64,000 nt of DNA from contig NW_026947484.1 in NCBI RefSeq assembly GCF_034190915.1, positions 72,309,482 through 72,373,481 on the forward strand, written 5' to 3'. How positions within the stretch are numbered: the stretch's first letter is position 1; every line of letters starts with the position of its first letter. This stretch comes from Cavia porcellus. Its lineage: Eukaryota; Chordata; Mammalia; Rodentia; Caviidae. A program made the translations under genes and the position numbers. A model generated the notes under the pieces. It saw only the letters and a list, made by a program, of their open reading frames with translations. It was not told where the DNA came from and searched no databases. Shown here in pieces: positions 11,771-23,112 of the stretch.

Positions 11771-12394
11771 ACTGAAAGGAAAACCCTTTACATCAAGAAG
11801 ATAAAATGGTAGCATTTATTCTTTACACCAAAGAACTGTTGAATCTTCACACCAGTGGACTGTTGCAGGATAATTCCTCAGAGGCAACAGCACTGAATTA
11901 ACAAAAGAGCTTAACTTATATAGAATTTAGAAGCAGGAAATACAAAGCAAGTGACAAACTGTTACATAATTATATGCACTGAGTCATACAGTTATTGACA
12001 GGCAGGCTAGTTTTGAACAGATTTGTTGAAACAAAGGAATTGTTTTTCATAACGGGGGCCCTTACAGGGTGAGTGTAGTTAAAGGGATTAGCATAATATA
12101 GGACCATCCTGGGGAGGGATCTTTGAATCAGCCCAGGGTGCCTTAAGCTGTGGACAATTACTCTGATTCTGTGCTCACCAGAGGTCTGCAGCTCGGCTTC
12201 AGACACTGTCAAGGTCAACTGAACTCAGCAGAAACAGCAGAGCAGAAACTTAAGAGACTTCTAATTGATCATGACGTATCTATAGATTTGCCATTTTATA
12301 AATGTATCCTTACATTATAATTGTGCCCCAACAGGATCAGTCCCCAAAAACCCACCAACTGGCCTAGGGGAGTCATTTTCAATCCAAACTCTAA
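11771..12394. other. Intergenic, nothing recognised
   Basis: No domain-bearing ORF and no confidently recognised repeat. Confidence 0.45.
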
Positions 12395-12465
12395 CAGGCT
12401 GTTGTAACATAATACCATAACTTGAGTAGCTTTCAACAACAGAAATTTATTTTGTTGTTGTTCTT

Positions 12466-12525
12466 TTTTTGTATTTTGGTACCGGAGATCAAACTCACAA
12501 CCACTGAGCCAAACCCCCAGCCCCT
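12466..12525 (-). repeat. ID SINE nested in MaLR LTR
   Basis: Reverse-complement ID: TTTTGGTACCGGAGATCAAA, CTCACAACCACTGAGCCAAA and CCCCCAGCCCC. A short flanking duplication AGAAATTTA is seen before and after it. The centre is shortened. Confidence 0.75.
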
Positions 12526-12659
12526 AGAAATTTACATTTGACCGTTCGCAGGTTAAGAAAATCCAAGCTCAAAGCCTGAGAAGACTATGTCTAGTGAGGA
12601 CTCTCTTCTTGCTGTATCTTTCATGGTGGAAAAGGTAAGGCAGCTCTCTGGGATCTCTT

Positions 12660-12834
12660 TATTTTACTATTTATTATTTATCATTTCATTTGTGTTTTGC
12701 TGAGACAGGGTCTTGCTATATAGTTCAGGCTGGTCTTGAACTCACTGTGTAGCCATGATTGGCCTTGAACTTGCAGTGATCCTCCTACCTCAGCCTCCTG
12801 AGTGCTGGGATTACAGGTGTGTGCCCACCTTGGG
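12660..12834 (-). repeat. B1 SINE nested in MaLR LTR, with target-site duplication
   Basis: Reverse-complement B1 (GAGACAGGGTCTTGCTATAT, TCCTCCTACCTCAGCCTCCT, GAGTGCTGGGATTACAGGTG). Flanking duplication CTCTGGGATCTCTT (12646-12659) and CTCTGGTATCTCTT (12835-12848) differs at one of 14 bases. Confidence 0.9.
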
Positions 12835-13019
12835 CTCTGGTATCTCTTCATAAGCGCATTAGTACCATGCATAAGGACTCCACTTTATGCTCTAATCACC
12901 TCCAAAGCCCTTAACTTCACTACCATCCTATGGGCAAATTAGGTTTCAGTATGTCTTTTGAGGGGGATACAAGCATTCAGATCATAGCAACCACTCTTTA
13001 GAAAGTATTTCATGACTTT

Positions 13020-13560
13020 CGGCGAGCCTGTGGTGAAAAGGAGCCCTTCCGTATAGTACAACCTTCATGAAAATTATTATGGAGATTCCTCAAAAATCTG
13101 AAAGTAGAGATTTCATTTGACTCAGCTACTCCCTTCCTAGGTATCACTCCAAAAGTGTTAGAGACCTTATATTACAATCATACGGGCACACCATGTTTAT
13201 AGCAACCCAGTTCCCAATAGCTAAATCTTGGCAATGACTTGTGTGTCCATAACAAATGAACAGATAAAGAAAGTGTGGTATTTAAACATGATGGAATACC
13301 ATTCTGATATAAAGAAGGATAAATGAGTCATTTGTAGAAAAATGGATGCACCTTGATACTATAATACTGGGGAAATAAATCAGAAACACAAATTTAAATA
13401 CCACACAGTTTCTCTTATAAGAGAAGTCCAAAATATAAATAAAAAACAAACTAAAAAATAGGTAACAGGAAATAGGGAGATAGCTCTTGTGCAAAAGGGA
13501 AAGAGACCAAGAGATAAAAAGGGGGAAGGAGGGAAGATAAAGGAATTAGAAAATGACCTG
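13020..13560 (+). mobile_element. L1 3' end (ORF2 tail / 3' UTR), 5' truncated
   Basis: The order of blocks is that of mammalian L1 3' ends: ATTATTATGGAGATTCCTCA, CCTAGGTATCACTCCAAAAG, CCATGTTTATAGCAACCCAG, AATGAACAGATAAAGAAAGT, GGTATTTAAACATGATGGAA, AGAAAAATGGATGCACCTTG and GAAATAAATCAGAAACACAA. Heavily diverged and non-coding. Confidence 0.85.
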
Positions 13561-13679
13561 GGATGTGTTCTATCCATGAGGAATTGTAATCATTGTATAC
13601 TGTGAACATCACCTAGTACAAAATAAAAATGGAAGGTAACAGTTGGTTCATTATTTAATCCATTGATGAATTCATGGCT

Positions 13680-13968
13680 AGATGAATATGAGATGGGTTG
13701 AGGGGTCACGAGCTATGTGATCCTGGACACTATATTTCGTCCACAACCTCTCCACCTCCATCTCCCCCTGCCCTTCTCTCTCATTCCATGTCCTGCCTGA
13801 TGTGGGAGAACAGATTTCTTCCACCATGTATCTCCTGTCATAAGGCTTTGCTTCACTAATGGCTCAGACACGAAGGAGCCAGCCAAACTTGAGGCAAAAT
13901 ATTTCTCTCCTTGGTAAATTGATTTTCTTAGGTATTTTTGTCACAGTAACTGAAAGCTGACTAACACA
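13680..13968 (+). mobile_element. MaLR-like LTR
   Basis: Forward copy of the recurring LTR ending TTTTTGTCACAGTAACTGAA then GCTGACTAACACA. Upstream are TTGAGGCAAAATATTTCTCT and the CATGTCCTGCC block. Homologous to the copies at 19375, 21380, 23450 and 32945. Family name is tentative. Confidence 0.6.
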
Positions 13969-14477
13969 ACACTGGTATTCCAAGTTGGAAATCTTATCCT
14001 AAACACAAGAACAACAGTTTTGTTTGGCATTAAAAAGCAACCTACACCGTAAAGAACAACTTTAAAAAAAATTCATTCTTATTTTCCTGATGTAAAATGA
14101 TTTCCAAAACATATCAACTATTGTACATTTTTTGCTTGCACAACATTATAAAACATAAAGGTTTTAACAAACATGAAATATCAATGATGTTTCCCTTAAA
14201 ACTTAAAGCTAAACAAAAGGGTGTTTCCTGTACTATAGTTTGTATAGTGCCAGTAATATACTTAATGTCTTAAAAGGTTGCATCGAAGCAATAGATGTTT
14301 ATTGAACTGGACAGTTTTACTGTTGGAGAAAGAGTAAGAAGTCTTTTGCCTGGCTATGTTATAATCTCTCGCACCATCTTTGTATCACCAGTGCCTACCA
14401 GTGCTTCACACAGAAGCAGAACCCTAATAGAGAGCCTCTCCCCGAAAGATCAGATCAACTCTAGTTGAAGCGTTTAA
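13969..14477. other. Intergenic, nothing recognised
   Basis: AT-rich, no coding signal. Confidence 0.45.
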
Positions 14478-14790
14478 GTTTTCTAGACCTACTGTAACAA
14501 ATTGCTATAAAACTGGTCCCTTAATAGCAGAAGTTTATTCTCTGGTGGTTCTAAAAGCTAGAAATCTAGATCTGAGAAGTCAATAGGAACAATCTGTTCC
14601 ATGCCTTTCTCTTCCTAATTTCTAATAGCAAGGCAGCCACTAACTTCTCCTCCTCCTCCTTCTCCTCCTCCTCCTCCTCCTCCTCTTCCTCCTCCTCCTC
14701 CTCCTCTTGTAGCTGCAACACTTCACTCTGCCTCTTGTCTTCAAAGCATCTTTCTGAATGTCTGCATCTCTATATCTAAAACTCGCTTTC
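14478..14790 (-). mobile_element. MLT1-like MaLR LTR fragment containing a (TCC)n tract
   Basis: The + strand reads CTGTAACAAATTGCTATAAA and then GCAGAAGTTTATTCTCTGG, the characteristic complement of an MLT1-type 3' end. It continues into the TCC microsatellite and a CTTGTCTTC block. Confidence 0.6.
14647..14706. repeat. (TCC)n polypurine/polypyrimidine microsatellite
   Basis: About 60 bp of TCC/TTCC repeats with all pyrimidines on the + strand, a potential H-DNA-forming mirror tract. Confidence 0.95.
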
Positions 14791-14811
14791 TTTTCTCAAG
14801 ACAACAGTTCT

Positions 14812-15026
14812 GCACAGTGAGTTTAAGGCCAGCCTGAACTACCTAACAAGATCCTGTCTCAAAACAAAAACAAAATTGAAAGACAAGAAAACAACAGTGA
14901 ATATTTGATGGCAGGCATGATGGTGCACATCTGTAATTCCAGCAGCATGTAGCCACCTTGGGCTACATAGTGAGTTCAAAGACAGCCTGAGCTACATAGC
15001 GAGACCCTGTCTCAGCAGAACAAAGC
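14812..15026 (+). repeat. Two B1 SINE pieces in tandem
   Basis: A B1 3' half (GTTTAAGGCCAGCCTGAACT, GATCCTGTCTC, A-rich tail) at 14812-14874 is followed by a second B1 at 14908-15026 (GGCAGGCATGATGGTGCACA, AGCGAGACCCTGTCTC) whose middle is shortened. Confidence 0.82.
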
Positions 15027-16935
15027 ATAACATAAAGGACAACAATTATGGGATGCAAGGCCCACGCTAACCAGTGTGCCCTGAGCTTACCTTTATTTCA
15101 TCTGCAAAAAACCTGTTTCCATGGTAGGCCACATGCATAGGCACTGCGGATTAGGCTCACACATCTCCTTCTGGGGGACAGTTTGTAATTGATAATAGCA
15201 GGGCTGGAGTGAATGAACAAAGAGTCTTGATTTAATATGATACAGAAGGAACATAATAGTATTCCATAATGTTTTATCTATAATCTGTATATCTTTTTAC
15301 ATGAATTTTTGTTATGCAGGCTTCATGAACAGTATTAGCCACAGATAAAAGCTATATCAGTGTGAACCATTTCCTTCATATGACAGATTCAATAAAGAAA
15401 CTTGGAGAAGCTCTAGGATGACTATAAAAACATTTAGTAGCCCCTAATGGTTAAGCAATATTAGCATTTGTTTTGAGCATTAATATATATCAGAAAAGAT
15501 TTGGAGGAAAGTGACCTCTGGCTGCGTAGCAGGAACAGTACTGAGCACTCAGCACAAAGATTCTGTCCTTCACCAAACGCAGTCAGCCCTTTGGAGCTCT
15601 TGTACTCAACCCTGTCTTTGAACCTGTTCTCTAGAGCCCTTGGAGCAAGCCTCCAGCTAAGCTAGACTTTAGCCTCAGTATCGGAGCAAATTTTTCATCA
15701 CCGCTTGCCTCCTCCCAGTTGGTGTTCCATCATCCCTGCCTGTTCCAGCAAGGATCTCTCCTTACCTCTGCTCTTTCCTCTTCGTAATCTCTCCTGTTTC
15801 CTCCTCCAGCCAGTGACCAAAGTCCTGCTCTTGCTTGTCAGGTTCCTGGCAGTAGTTCCTATACCTGTCACAGCGGTCCTGAGTAACGTTGCCTCACCAT
15901 TTTGACACACTCAGTGTGTAATTTTTTTCTCTAGCACCGCTTCCACTCCTCTTCCATAGCATGTGGGAAAATAATTGTGTGTTTTCTTACAGCAGCTGCC
16001 TGTCAGATCTGACCAGTGAACTGCAGGTGAAACAAGTACAAGATGCTTCCAAGTTTTGCCCTTATAGATGTTCTGCTTGAGTGTCCTTTCCTTTGTATCC
16101 CTCCTAGAGTGACTTTGGGACCACATTTTCTAGTGGTACAGTTACCAGACGGAGGACAGCTACCTGACCCTAGCACACGTGATTGAGCAGGTTTTACTTG
16201 TGTTACAGCCTCAAAGTTCAGCTCACTAATGCAGGTGATGTCGGAGCAAACAAGCTTATGATATCATTTAACTATAAGAAAGGTGAGTTTTGTGTATCAC
16301 TGTCAGCATGGGACTTTCCAAGCAAATTTCAGAGTTTATGTGAAAAAACAGATGTGCAAAAGTAACCAAGACAAAATTGAAAACCAGGATCTTTGATGTT
16401 CGGTATCTCCTTGGTTCTGGAAGCGTTGAAGTCCAGCAGTGTGGCACCTGCTCAGCACCTGGCAAAGGGCTTCTTGCTGCACTGTGACATGGCAGAGGGC
16501 ATCTCATGGCAAAGCAGAGGGAACCGCGGTGCACATTTAAAGTCTCTGGGATCAAGGACTGACTGCGACATACTCATTTTCACATCCCTCAACCTTTTTA
16601 ACAGCGCATGACTCACTGTAACATTTTTGTTTAAATCAAAAAAGTATCTCCTTCACTGAGTCTTTTTTTCAGCCTATCTCGCTACTTCTGATAAAAACTC
16701 CATATTCAAGATCTTATTTGCTTCACTACTTCAAAGAAAAAAATCAGCGACAACAAAAACAAAACACAGTAAGCGCCTCCCATATGTTAAGCCCTCTTGT
16801 TAAATAGGGAAAACTTTATCTACAAACATAGGAAACTGTATTTAGAAACCTAGGAAACTAGCTGAAAAATGTAGCAAAATACCTTGCATTGCCTATCAAT
16901 GAATTACTGTAAGGTGTTTTGTTTGTTTGTTCTAT
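15027..16935. other. Intergenic, no gene seen
   Basis: Overlapping short ORFs on both strands around 15700-16130 lie in a CT-rich tract and show no domain. No repeat was confidently recognised. Confidence 0.45.
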
Positions 16936-17090
16936 TTTTTTTTTGTCTCTTTGAGGCAAGGTTTCATTATACAGTTCAAGCTGGCCTTGAACTCTCTTTG
17001 TATCCCAGGATGGCATCAAGTTCATAGCATCCCTCCTGCCTCAGCCTACCAGTACTGGGATTAGAGGTATGCAGAGCCTCTCCCAGGCTT
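16936..17090 (-). repeat. B1 SINE
   Basis: Reverse-complement B1: TTTGAGGCAAGGTTTCATTA, AGCTGGCCTTGAACTCTCTT, CCCTCCTGCCTCAGCCTACC and TACTGGGATTAGAGGTATGC. Confidence 0.85.
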
Positions 17091-17214
17091 CATTTCCATG
17101 TTCTTGAAATTAAAACACTTCATATTTATTTACTGTGTGTTTACATATATTTCCCTTGCAGTTCTAAGAATTAAACCAGACTTCATACATACTGGGCATG
17201 ATAGAAATATTCTT

Positions 17215-17335
17215 TTTTTTTAAAATTTATTTATTTCTTTTTTTCTTTTTTTTTTCTTTCGGTACCGGGGGTCGAACTCACGACCGCCTGTTTGCAAGGC
17301 AGGTGCTTATGCCACTAAGCTAAATCCCCAGCCCC
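17215..17335 (-). repeat. ID SINE with perfect 15-bp target-site duplication
   Basis: Reverse-complement, full-length ID: T-rich tail complement, CGGTACCGGGGGTCGAACTC, ACGACCGCCTGTTTGCAAGG, CAGGTGCTTATGCCACTAAG and CTAAATCCCCAGCCCC. The duplication GATAGAAATATTCTT flanks it exactly at 17200-17214 and 17336-17350. The tRNA-like A and B boxes are intact, so this is a young insertion. Confidence 0.95.
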
Positions 17336-17350
17336 GATAGAAATATTCTT

Positions 17351-18914
17351 AATTGGCACATGGTAATTGTAGATATTTACTGAACAGAGTGTGAACTTTT
17401 GGTAAATATATACAAGTGTAATGATAAAAGGAAGGTAAGTGGCATATCTACCACCTCAGACATGTACCGTTCCTTTATGTTGGGAACATTCAAAATCCTC
17501 CTTAGGAGCTATTCTGAAATGGACAATTAATTGTTGTCAACCATAGTTACCCCACTGAGGTACGGATATCAGAAGTTGCTCCTCCTAAGTGCACCCTTTA
17601 CCTACTAACCAGCCTCTCCTTCACCCTTTTCCATCAGAAGACACTTTGGTAGAACTCTTTAAATCTTCCAGAGCCTATGGTGGGAACGGTTCGCATTTGT
17701 TAAGCATAAAAACAGTGTGACAGGGATTTCAAAGACCGAGCTCCAGCTGCAAGGAATGTTTGCCAAATCCTTTAGAAAAGTACAAAACAATTCTTGCGCT
17801 GATTACAGCTCATTCTTATCCAGCAACCCACTCCCTACATCTTATTCTTTGAATTAAGCAAACAATTATTGCTATTAAGTCAACTTAATTTTTTCTAGAT
17901 ATTCTATAACTCAGACTTCTTGCTCTATTTAGACAGATGGATAAGGTACTTAGCTTTTGTAACATTTTGCTAGGTGTGGTACAGAAATTTTAAAAATTCG
18001 TTACCTCTAGAAATAATAGAGGATTTTGTTAGAAACATTTCAGTCAGCAATCAAGAATTTTTACTAGAAATCTAAATTTTAATTTCATGTTTAAAAATTT
18101 TCGTTTCCTTTTCTCCTTATAAATTACTTATGCACAATCATATGAAAGTAGAAAGTCCTTATTTTTCTCCTTTTCATGAAGATTAAAAACTAAATGGCTC
18201 CTAGTTCATTTGAGTCGATCATTCCATAAAGCATGTCTACTCCATAAATATGTACAATTACTGTTTGTCACTAACAATGAAATGAAATTTTCAAAAAATA
18301 CTTTTAAAGAAAAGGAAAAGAAGGTGAAGGTGAGAGGCGAGACCAGAAGTGAGGAAAATTGCAGACCACGTCCAGGGTGGGCAGGGGTGGCTCACGACTC
18401 CTCTCTGGGGTCCTGTTCTTCTCCCCGGCACTGTGAGGGCCATCCTTTTAAATAGCACTCAAAATCCTTTCAGCTTTACCATTTTGAGATGATAGAGGAG
18501 GACAAGCACTCCTAGCCACAGCCTTATTTCCAGTTAAGAAGGAATTAGAACACGGGCCTGGGGGTGGCCACCAAACTCTCTCGCGCATGCTCCTCTCACT
18601 TAGCTTGAGCCTTCCCTGGTACCTGGTGTCCCCACGAAGCATGCTTCGTGACCCCAACTGTCTTTGCTTCGGCTTTCCTGAACTTTCTACCAACAGGGGT
18701 CTCTTAGCTGGCTTCAAGCCTAGCTGCGGGTCATTTCTGAGTTAGAGTTCAAACACTGTTCTGGCAGTGTCAGCGCCCACCTTGGTGAGCAGACAAACTC
18801 AGAAGAGCAGAAGAGGAGTGAGGGTGCGTGTACATGAATGCAATCAAAGCTTCGTCTCTACGACGGGCAGTGCTCAGCTGACATTCAGCAGGAAGGGCTT
18901 TATTGAGATTCACA
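17351..18914. other. Intergenic, no gene seen
   Basis: A short moderately GC-rich patch (18330-18720) carries ORFs on both strands without recognisable domains. The rest is AT-rich. Confidence 0.45.
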
Positions 18915-18968
18915 GAGCTGGGGATATAGCTTAGCAGCATAAGCAAGGTCCTGAGTTCAACTCCCGGT

Positions 18969-19024
<56 letters not shown>
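18915..19024 (+). repeat. ID SINE with (GA)n tail
   Basis: Forward ID: GCTGGGGATATAGCTTAGCA, GCATAAGCAAGGTCCTGAG, TTCAACTCCCGGTACC. Where the A-rich tail should be there is a 53-bp (AG)n microsatellite at 18972-19024, a typical tail-expansion product. Confidence 0.88.
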
Positions 19025-19026
<2 letters not shown>

Positions 19027-19059
19027 CACTGAAGCTACAAAAACACAGTCGTCAAATTA

Positions 19060-19225
19060 ACTTCTATTATAGCTTTCCCAGACACACTGTGTACTTTTTA
19101 TCTTTGCTCTCACCCTCCTTTTTCCTCTTTACTTGGCCCAAGCTTGCTCTGCAGAGCCAATTTCTCCTCTACTCTTCAATTTTATTTTCTCAAAAAAATT
19201 TTCCCACTGTTTAAAAAAAAAAAGG
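19060..19225 (+). mobile_element. Fragment of the unassigned LTR-like family (copy 2)
   Basis: Resembles 10676-10790: TTTTATCTTTGCTCTCACC, TCTTTACTTGGCCCAAGCTT, CTCCTCTACTCTTCAATTTT and CCCACTG. Only the 3' half is present. Confidence 0.45.
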
Positions 19226-19374
19226 AGTTTCTGGGAAACTATCTAAGTCAAAGGAATCGTCTTTTGAATCCTGTTTCTTCACAAAACCCATGACTTCCTC
19301 ATATAAATCGTCTTTCTTCTTAGAACTGAGCTAAAATGTGGAAACTTTTCATAATCAGCTTTCTGAAGAACACA

Positions 19375-19748
19375 ACTGTGGGGCTCCTGTGTGGACCTTG
19401 AGTCCCCCTAAAGGCCCATGTGCTGTATAGGATGGGTCCCCAAGCCTGTGCCACTGTGGGGAGTAGTGGAACTTTAGGAGGTGGGAGACTAGTAAAAGGA
19501 AGCGAGGCTGTTGATGTTAGAGCCCTGCCTTCTTCCTGCTGTCTCTTTTTCACTTCCTGGTCACCATGAGGTGAACAGCTTTTTTTTCTATGTACTCTCA
19601 CCTTGATTTGCTGCTTCACCTTAGGCCCAAAAGCAACAGGCCAGTCAGCGGGTGGACTGAAATTCCCCAAACTGTGAGCCAAAATAAACCTTTCTTCTTT
19701 TTAAGTTGATTATCTCAGGTATTTGATATAGTAACAGACAGGCAACAC
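19375..19748 (+). mobile_element. MaLR-like LTR
   Basis: Forward LTR: AAAGGCCCATGTGCTGTATA, GTGGAACTTTAGGAGGTGGG, TGGTCACCATGAGGTGAACA, ACTGTGAGCCAAAATAAACC, TTTAAGTTGATTATCTCAGG, GTAACAGACAGGCAACACA. AATAAA at the expected U3/R position. The most complete copy of this family in the window. Confidence 0.65.
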
Positions 19749-20995
19749 AGCTAGGTCGTGTTTTTCTAAAGAAGATTCCTCGCTTCCCTGTGGTGAACAC
19801 AGAATGTCTCTTCTGGAGCAGCTTCTTAGGCCTTTGGCTTAGCCTCCCCTTCAGGACTCAGTCATCTCTCCTCATTTTCCCCACCAACCTTCGCAGCAGA
19901 ACATATTCCTTTCCCAAGTATCTCCAGCCCTTCAGCTGTAAGTGAAAGTCTATCAGGTGGCCAATCCTGAAATCCTTCTGATGAAGACAAGCAACAACTG
20001 TAAGACAGATCCTCCTATCTGTATCCCCCATTTTCTTTCCTTCTTTCTGCTCCAAGATTTGGATGATAGAGGATATTTTATTATGTCGTAAAGTTAGTCC
20101 TCAGAGAAACCTAAAAAGACCTTTCTCTTGGAAAAATCGGTGCCTTTGTGTTTCCTTGCTTCTAATCAAGTGGCAAAAATACTTTTCTAATTTTTGAGAG
20201 AGACAGCATGCCTTTACTTTTAGGCTAGACCACCTCCCAGGACACTAAAACAAGGCTATATTCTCTGCTCTGTTCTTTTCAGCTACTGTTTCATGCTTTT
20301 TAATTAATAATGATTGGACTGTGCTTGAGCCCCAAAAGTAAATAAGAAAGCGGAGCTATCAAAGATACTCCAATAACAAAAACAAGAAAATCTGTCTTTC
20401 AGTGTTATTCAATGCTATTTTTAAAGACAGTAGAATACTAAATGAAATATAATGCTGAAACTAATTTTTTAAGTCTGATAAAGGCAATAACTGACTAAAA
20501 ATGTTTTTTAAATCTTATGTTGCTAAGCAATTACAGGTTTATACATCCAGATGAAATATTTGTTTTATTTGAACAAGTGCAAAGAAATTATGATTTATTG
20601 AGTATTGAACTCTTGTACCAGATATCACTGTAAAGAAAGGACATCTCTGAAGTCAAATGGTGTTTTACCTTAATAGAAGACCAAGAAACTAAAAGATGAA
20701 TTACCAGTAGGTTAAATCTTGGGGACCTTGTGATCATTTAAGAGAAAGGAGAGTTGGGATGGTTCCATGTATGGTAAGAGACAGAATATTAGCTCAAAGA
20801 GAAGGGAAGTTTAAGGGAAGAAAAAATTTGGACCCAATGTCTGTACACAGCACATGAAGGTGAAATTCCACACATTTGGCTTTGAGGAAGTACTTGTAAA
20901 AGTATAGTATTGCACTAAGCTATGTAAAGAAAAATTATGGGGCACCATGTGGTATAATGGCTGATACATTGTGTCAACTTAAAAAGCTTATAAAT
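19749..20995. other. Intergenic, nothing recognised
   Basis: AT-rich sequence with short ORFs only; no supported repeat. Confidence 0.45.
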
Positions 20996-21345
20996 TTTAC
21001 TAAGTGTCTTAGTTACTTTTTACTCATCACTGAGACAAAATACCTGATGCCTAAAGTTGGAAAAGGAAAGGTTTATTTCTTACAATTTTTGGAGGTTTTA
21101 GTCCGTACGTTGGCTCCAAGGCAGGGTGGCATGGTGGGGCTGCAGTTCATGGCAGGTGCAAATAGCAAGGCAGAAACCTGCAAGAGAGCAAGACATGCCT
21201 TCTTCCTGCCATTACATCACATCCTGGTTTCACTCCTATGTGGAGCACTGACACCATCAATCCAAGCACTATACAATGAACCAATCACAGATGCATAATG
21301 CAAACACATGAGGCCTGGGGGCCACCAACATAAACCATGACACTA
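20996..21345 (-). mobile_element. MaLR-like LTR, reverse orientation (left arm of an inverted pair)
   Basis: The + strand reads CTTAGTTACTTTTTACTCAT, GAGACAAAATACCTGATGCC, GGAAAAGGAAAGGTTTATTT and CCTGCCATTACATCACATC, the complement of the family ending at 19748. Confidence 0.6.
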
Positions 21346-21379
21346 AGTGATTCAGCAGGGTGTCTCACTTTGTAACCAT

Positions 21380-21680
21380 CCCCATCCTGTGCAAGAGGAG
21401 GGCAAGGAGATGGTGTAAGTGCTACACCCACACTAGGGTGCATAGCCTGCTTACAGTATAAGGGAGGAAGAGATGCTTGCTTTCCCTCCTTTTGCTCTTA
21501 CTGCTTTTTCTGTCTTCCACTGCCTTGAACTGTTGCCCCTCAACCATGACACCCTGCCTTGGAACTAGCTGATTATGGGCTGAAACCTCCACAAACCGTA
21601 AGCTAAATAAACCTTTCCTTCCTTAATTTTGGGCATCGAGTATTTTGTCTCCACAATGAGAGAAAAGCAACCAAGATGTG
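21380..21680 (+). mobile_element. MaLR-like LTR, forward orientation (right arm of an inverted pair)
   Basis: Forward copy: GGGCTGAAACCTCCACAAAC, GTAAGCTAAATAAACCTTTC, TATTTTGTCTCCACAATGAG, GAAAAGCAACCAAGA. Its 3' end is the inverted complement of the start of the preceding element. Confidence 0.6.
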
Positions 21681-22342
21681 TGTGGATTTGAATAGTAGTA
21701 ACACCATTTTCCTTTTGTGGCTTTTCATAAAAGTAATTATGGACAACATATACAATGATATAAGGAGACCTAGATTCCATCAGAATCCTGAACACAGGCA
21801 CGTCATTCCTGCACATCTTGACCATCTTTCCCGGATGCTTTCCTATGTTGAAAGTCTGATTTCAGAGACATTGAGAAACAAGAATAATTATACTGTAAGG
21901 AAAGAGGGGTGGAGAAGAGAGAAAGACAAAGACTGATGTTGAAACCTGCTCTCCTGTCACACAAAGTTTTTGTGCTGAAATGATTGCTTCTTCTGATTCA
22001 AAGGAAAAACACAAATTCCAGGTCTAAGAAATATTGGAATTACTGCTAGAATGGACAATCAAGACAGCAAAGAAAAACAAGGAAGGATGATGAGAAAATA
22101 CAGGGTTCCAAGACCCACAGCTTGGAATTTTATCCAAAAGACTAAACTTCAAATTCCTGAAGGCTTTCTCACGTGCTTTCCTTTTTTGGGTAGTGACTCA
22201 AGACTGGGGACACTCAAGCCTGTCATGAAAGTTGTCATTTCATAGTTCTCCATTAACAAAAGACCATTTCCTTGAAGCTTGAGGGCCTGGCTTTGGTTTT
22301 AGTTTGGTTTTGCCTTTAGAAAAATATGCAATGAAGAGATGC
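21681..22342. other. Intergenic, nothing recognised
   Basis: No domain-bearing ORF and no repeat recognised. Confidence 0.45.
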
Positions 22343-23112
22343 AAAGGATAGCATCTTTTTTTTTTTAATATTTCTTTATTTTAAAGAGTAAGACAAAGGA
22401 GGACATAACAAAGCAGATCAGAACAGAACAATTTAAGCAACACAGTATTTCACAAGACAACCTGATATAACAGTAGCTACCATAATGCCTCTTTGAAGTA
22501 GTTGAGCATAACTTCATATACAACACTATCAATCATAAAAGAATAGAATAAAACCATTCAAGAGAATGATAATATTACAGGGCATTCAGAACCAAATAAC
22601 AGAAAACAAACAATGGCTACTGTATTATCTCATTATCCATAAAATTTTGTTTATACTATCACACATAATAAAATCCAGTAACATACAACATGAAAGAACC
22701 AATGGAAACAGAAGAACAAAAGCATGGTAGGACTTCAAAGCAAGATGATATTAAATCAGCACTGGCTATTATAATGTCTTGTTTTCTTCAAAATAGCTGC
22801 TCATACCATCACAGATAATAAAATCAAAAAAACCAGGATAAAACAATTTCAACTAATGAATGAAAACATTGTAAGGCTTCAAACGATGTAATAGGGAATC
22901 ATGATTATCATAAACTCTTCTGTACTCTTACCATTTCTTACACTAGGGAGACTATACGGTATTTATACATGTGAGTTTGATTTATTTCACCTGTGAGTAT
23001 GGTCTCAAGTTGTGTCCATTTATTTATAAATATCTCAGTGTGATCATTCTTTATAGCTCAGTAGTACTCCGTTGTATAAAAATACCACAGCTTTTTTAAA
23101 GGATAGCATCTT
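22343..23112 (-). mobile_element. 5'-truncated L1 (about 740 bp) with perfect 15-bp target-site duplication
   Basis: On the minus strand the sequence reads as an L1 3' end (GAGTACTACTGAGCTATAAA, GAATGATCACACTGAGATAT, AATGGACACAACTTGAGACC, CAGGTGAAATAAATCAAACT) and finishes in an A-run, seen on + as the T-run after 22357. The duplication AAAGGATAGCATCTT lies at 22343-22357 and 23098-23112. The inferred nick CTT/AA on the + strand fits the L1 endonuclease preference. It is non-coding, ORF2 tail plus 3' UTR only. Confidence 0.93.

Larger units (their letters stand above)
12395..12990 (-). mobile_element. MaLR-type LTR (MST/MLT1-like), with nested ID and B1
   Basis: The + strand reads as a reverse-complement MaLR LTR: GTTGTAACATAATACCATAA and AGAAATTTATTTTG at one end; CTCTAATCACCTCCAAAGCC, TACCATCCTATG and GGGATACAAGCATTCAGATC at the other. 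An ID and a B1 element interrupt it, so it predates both. Confidence 0.7.
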
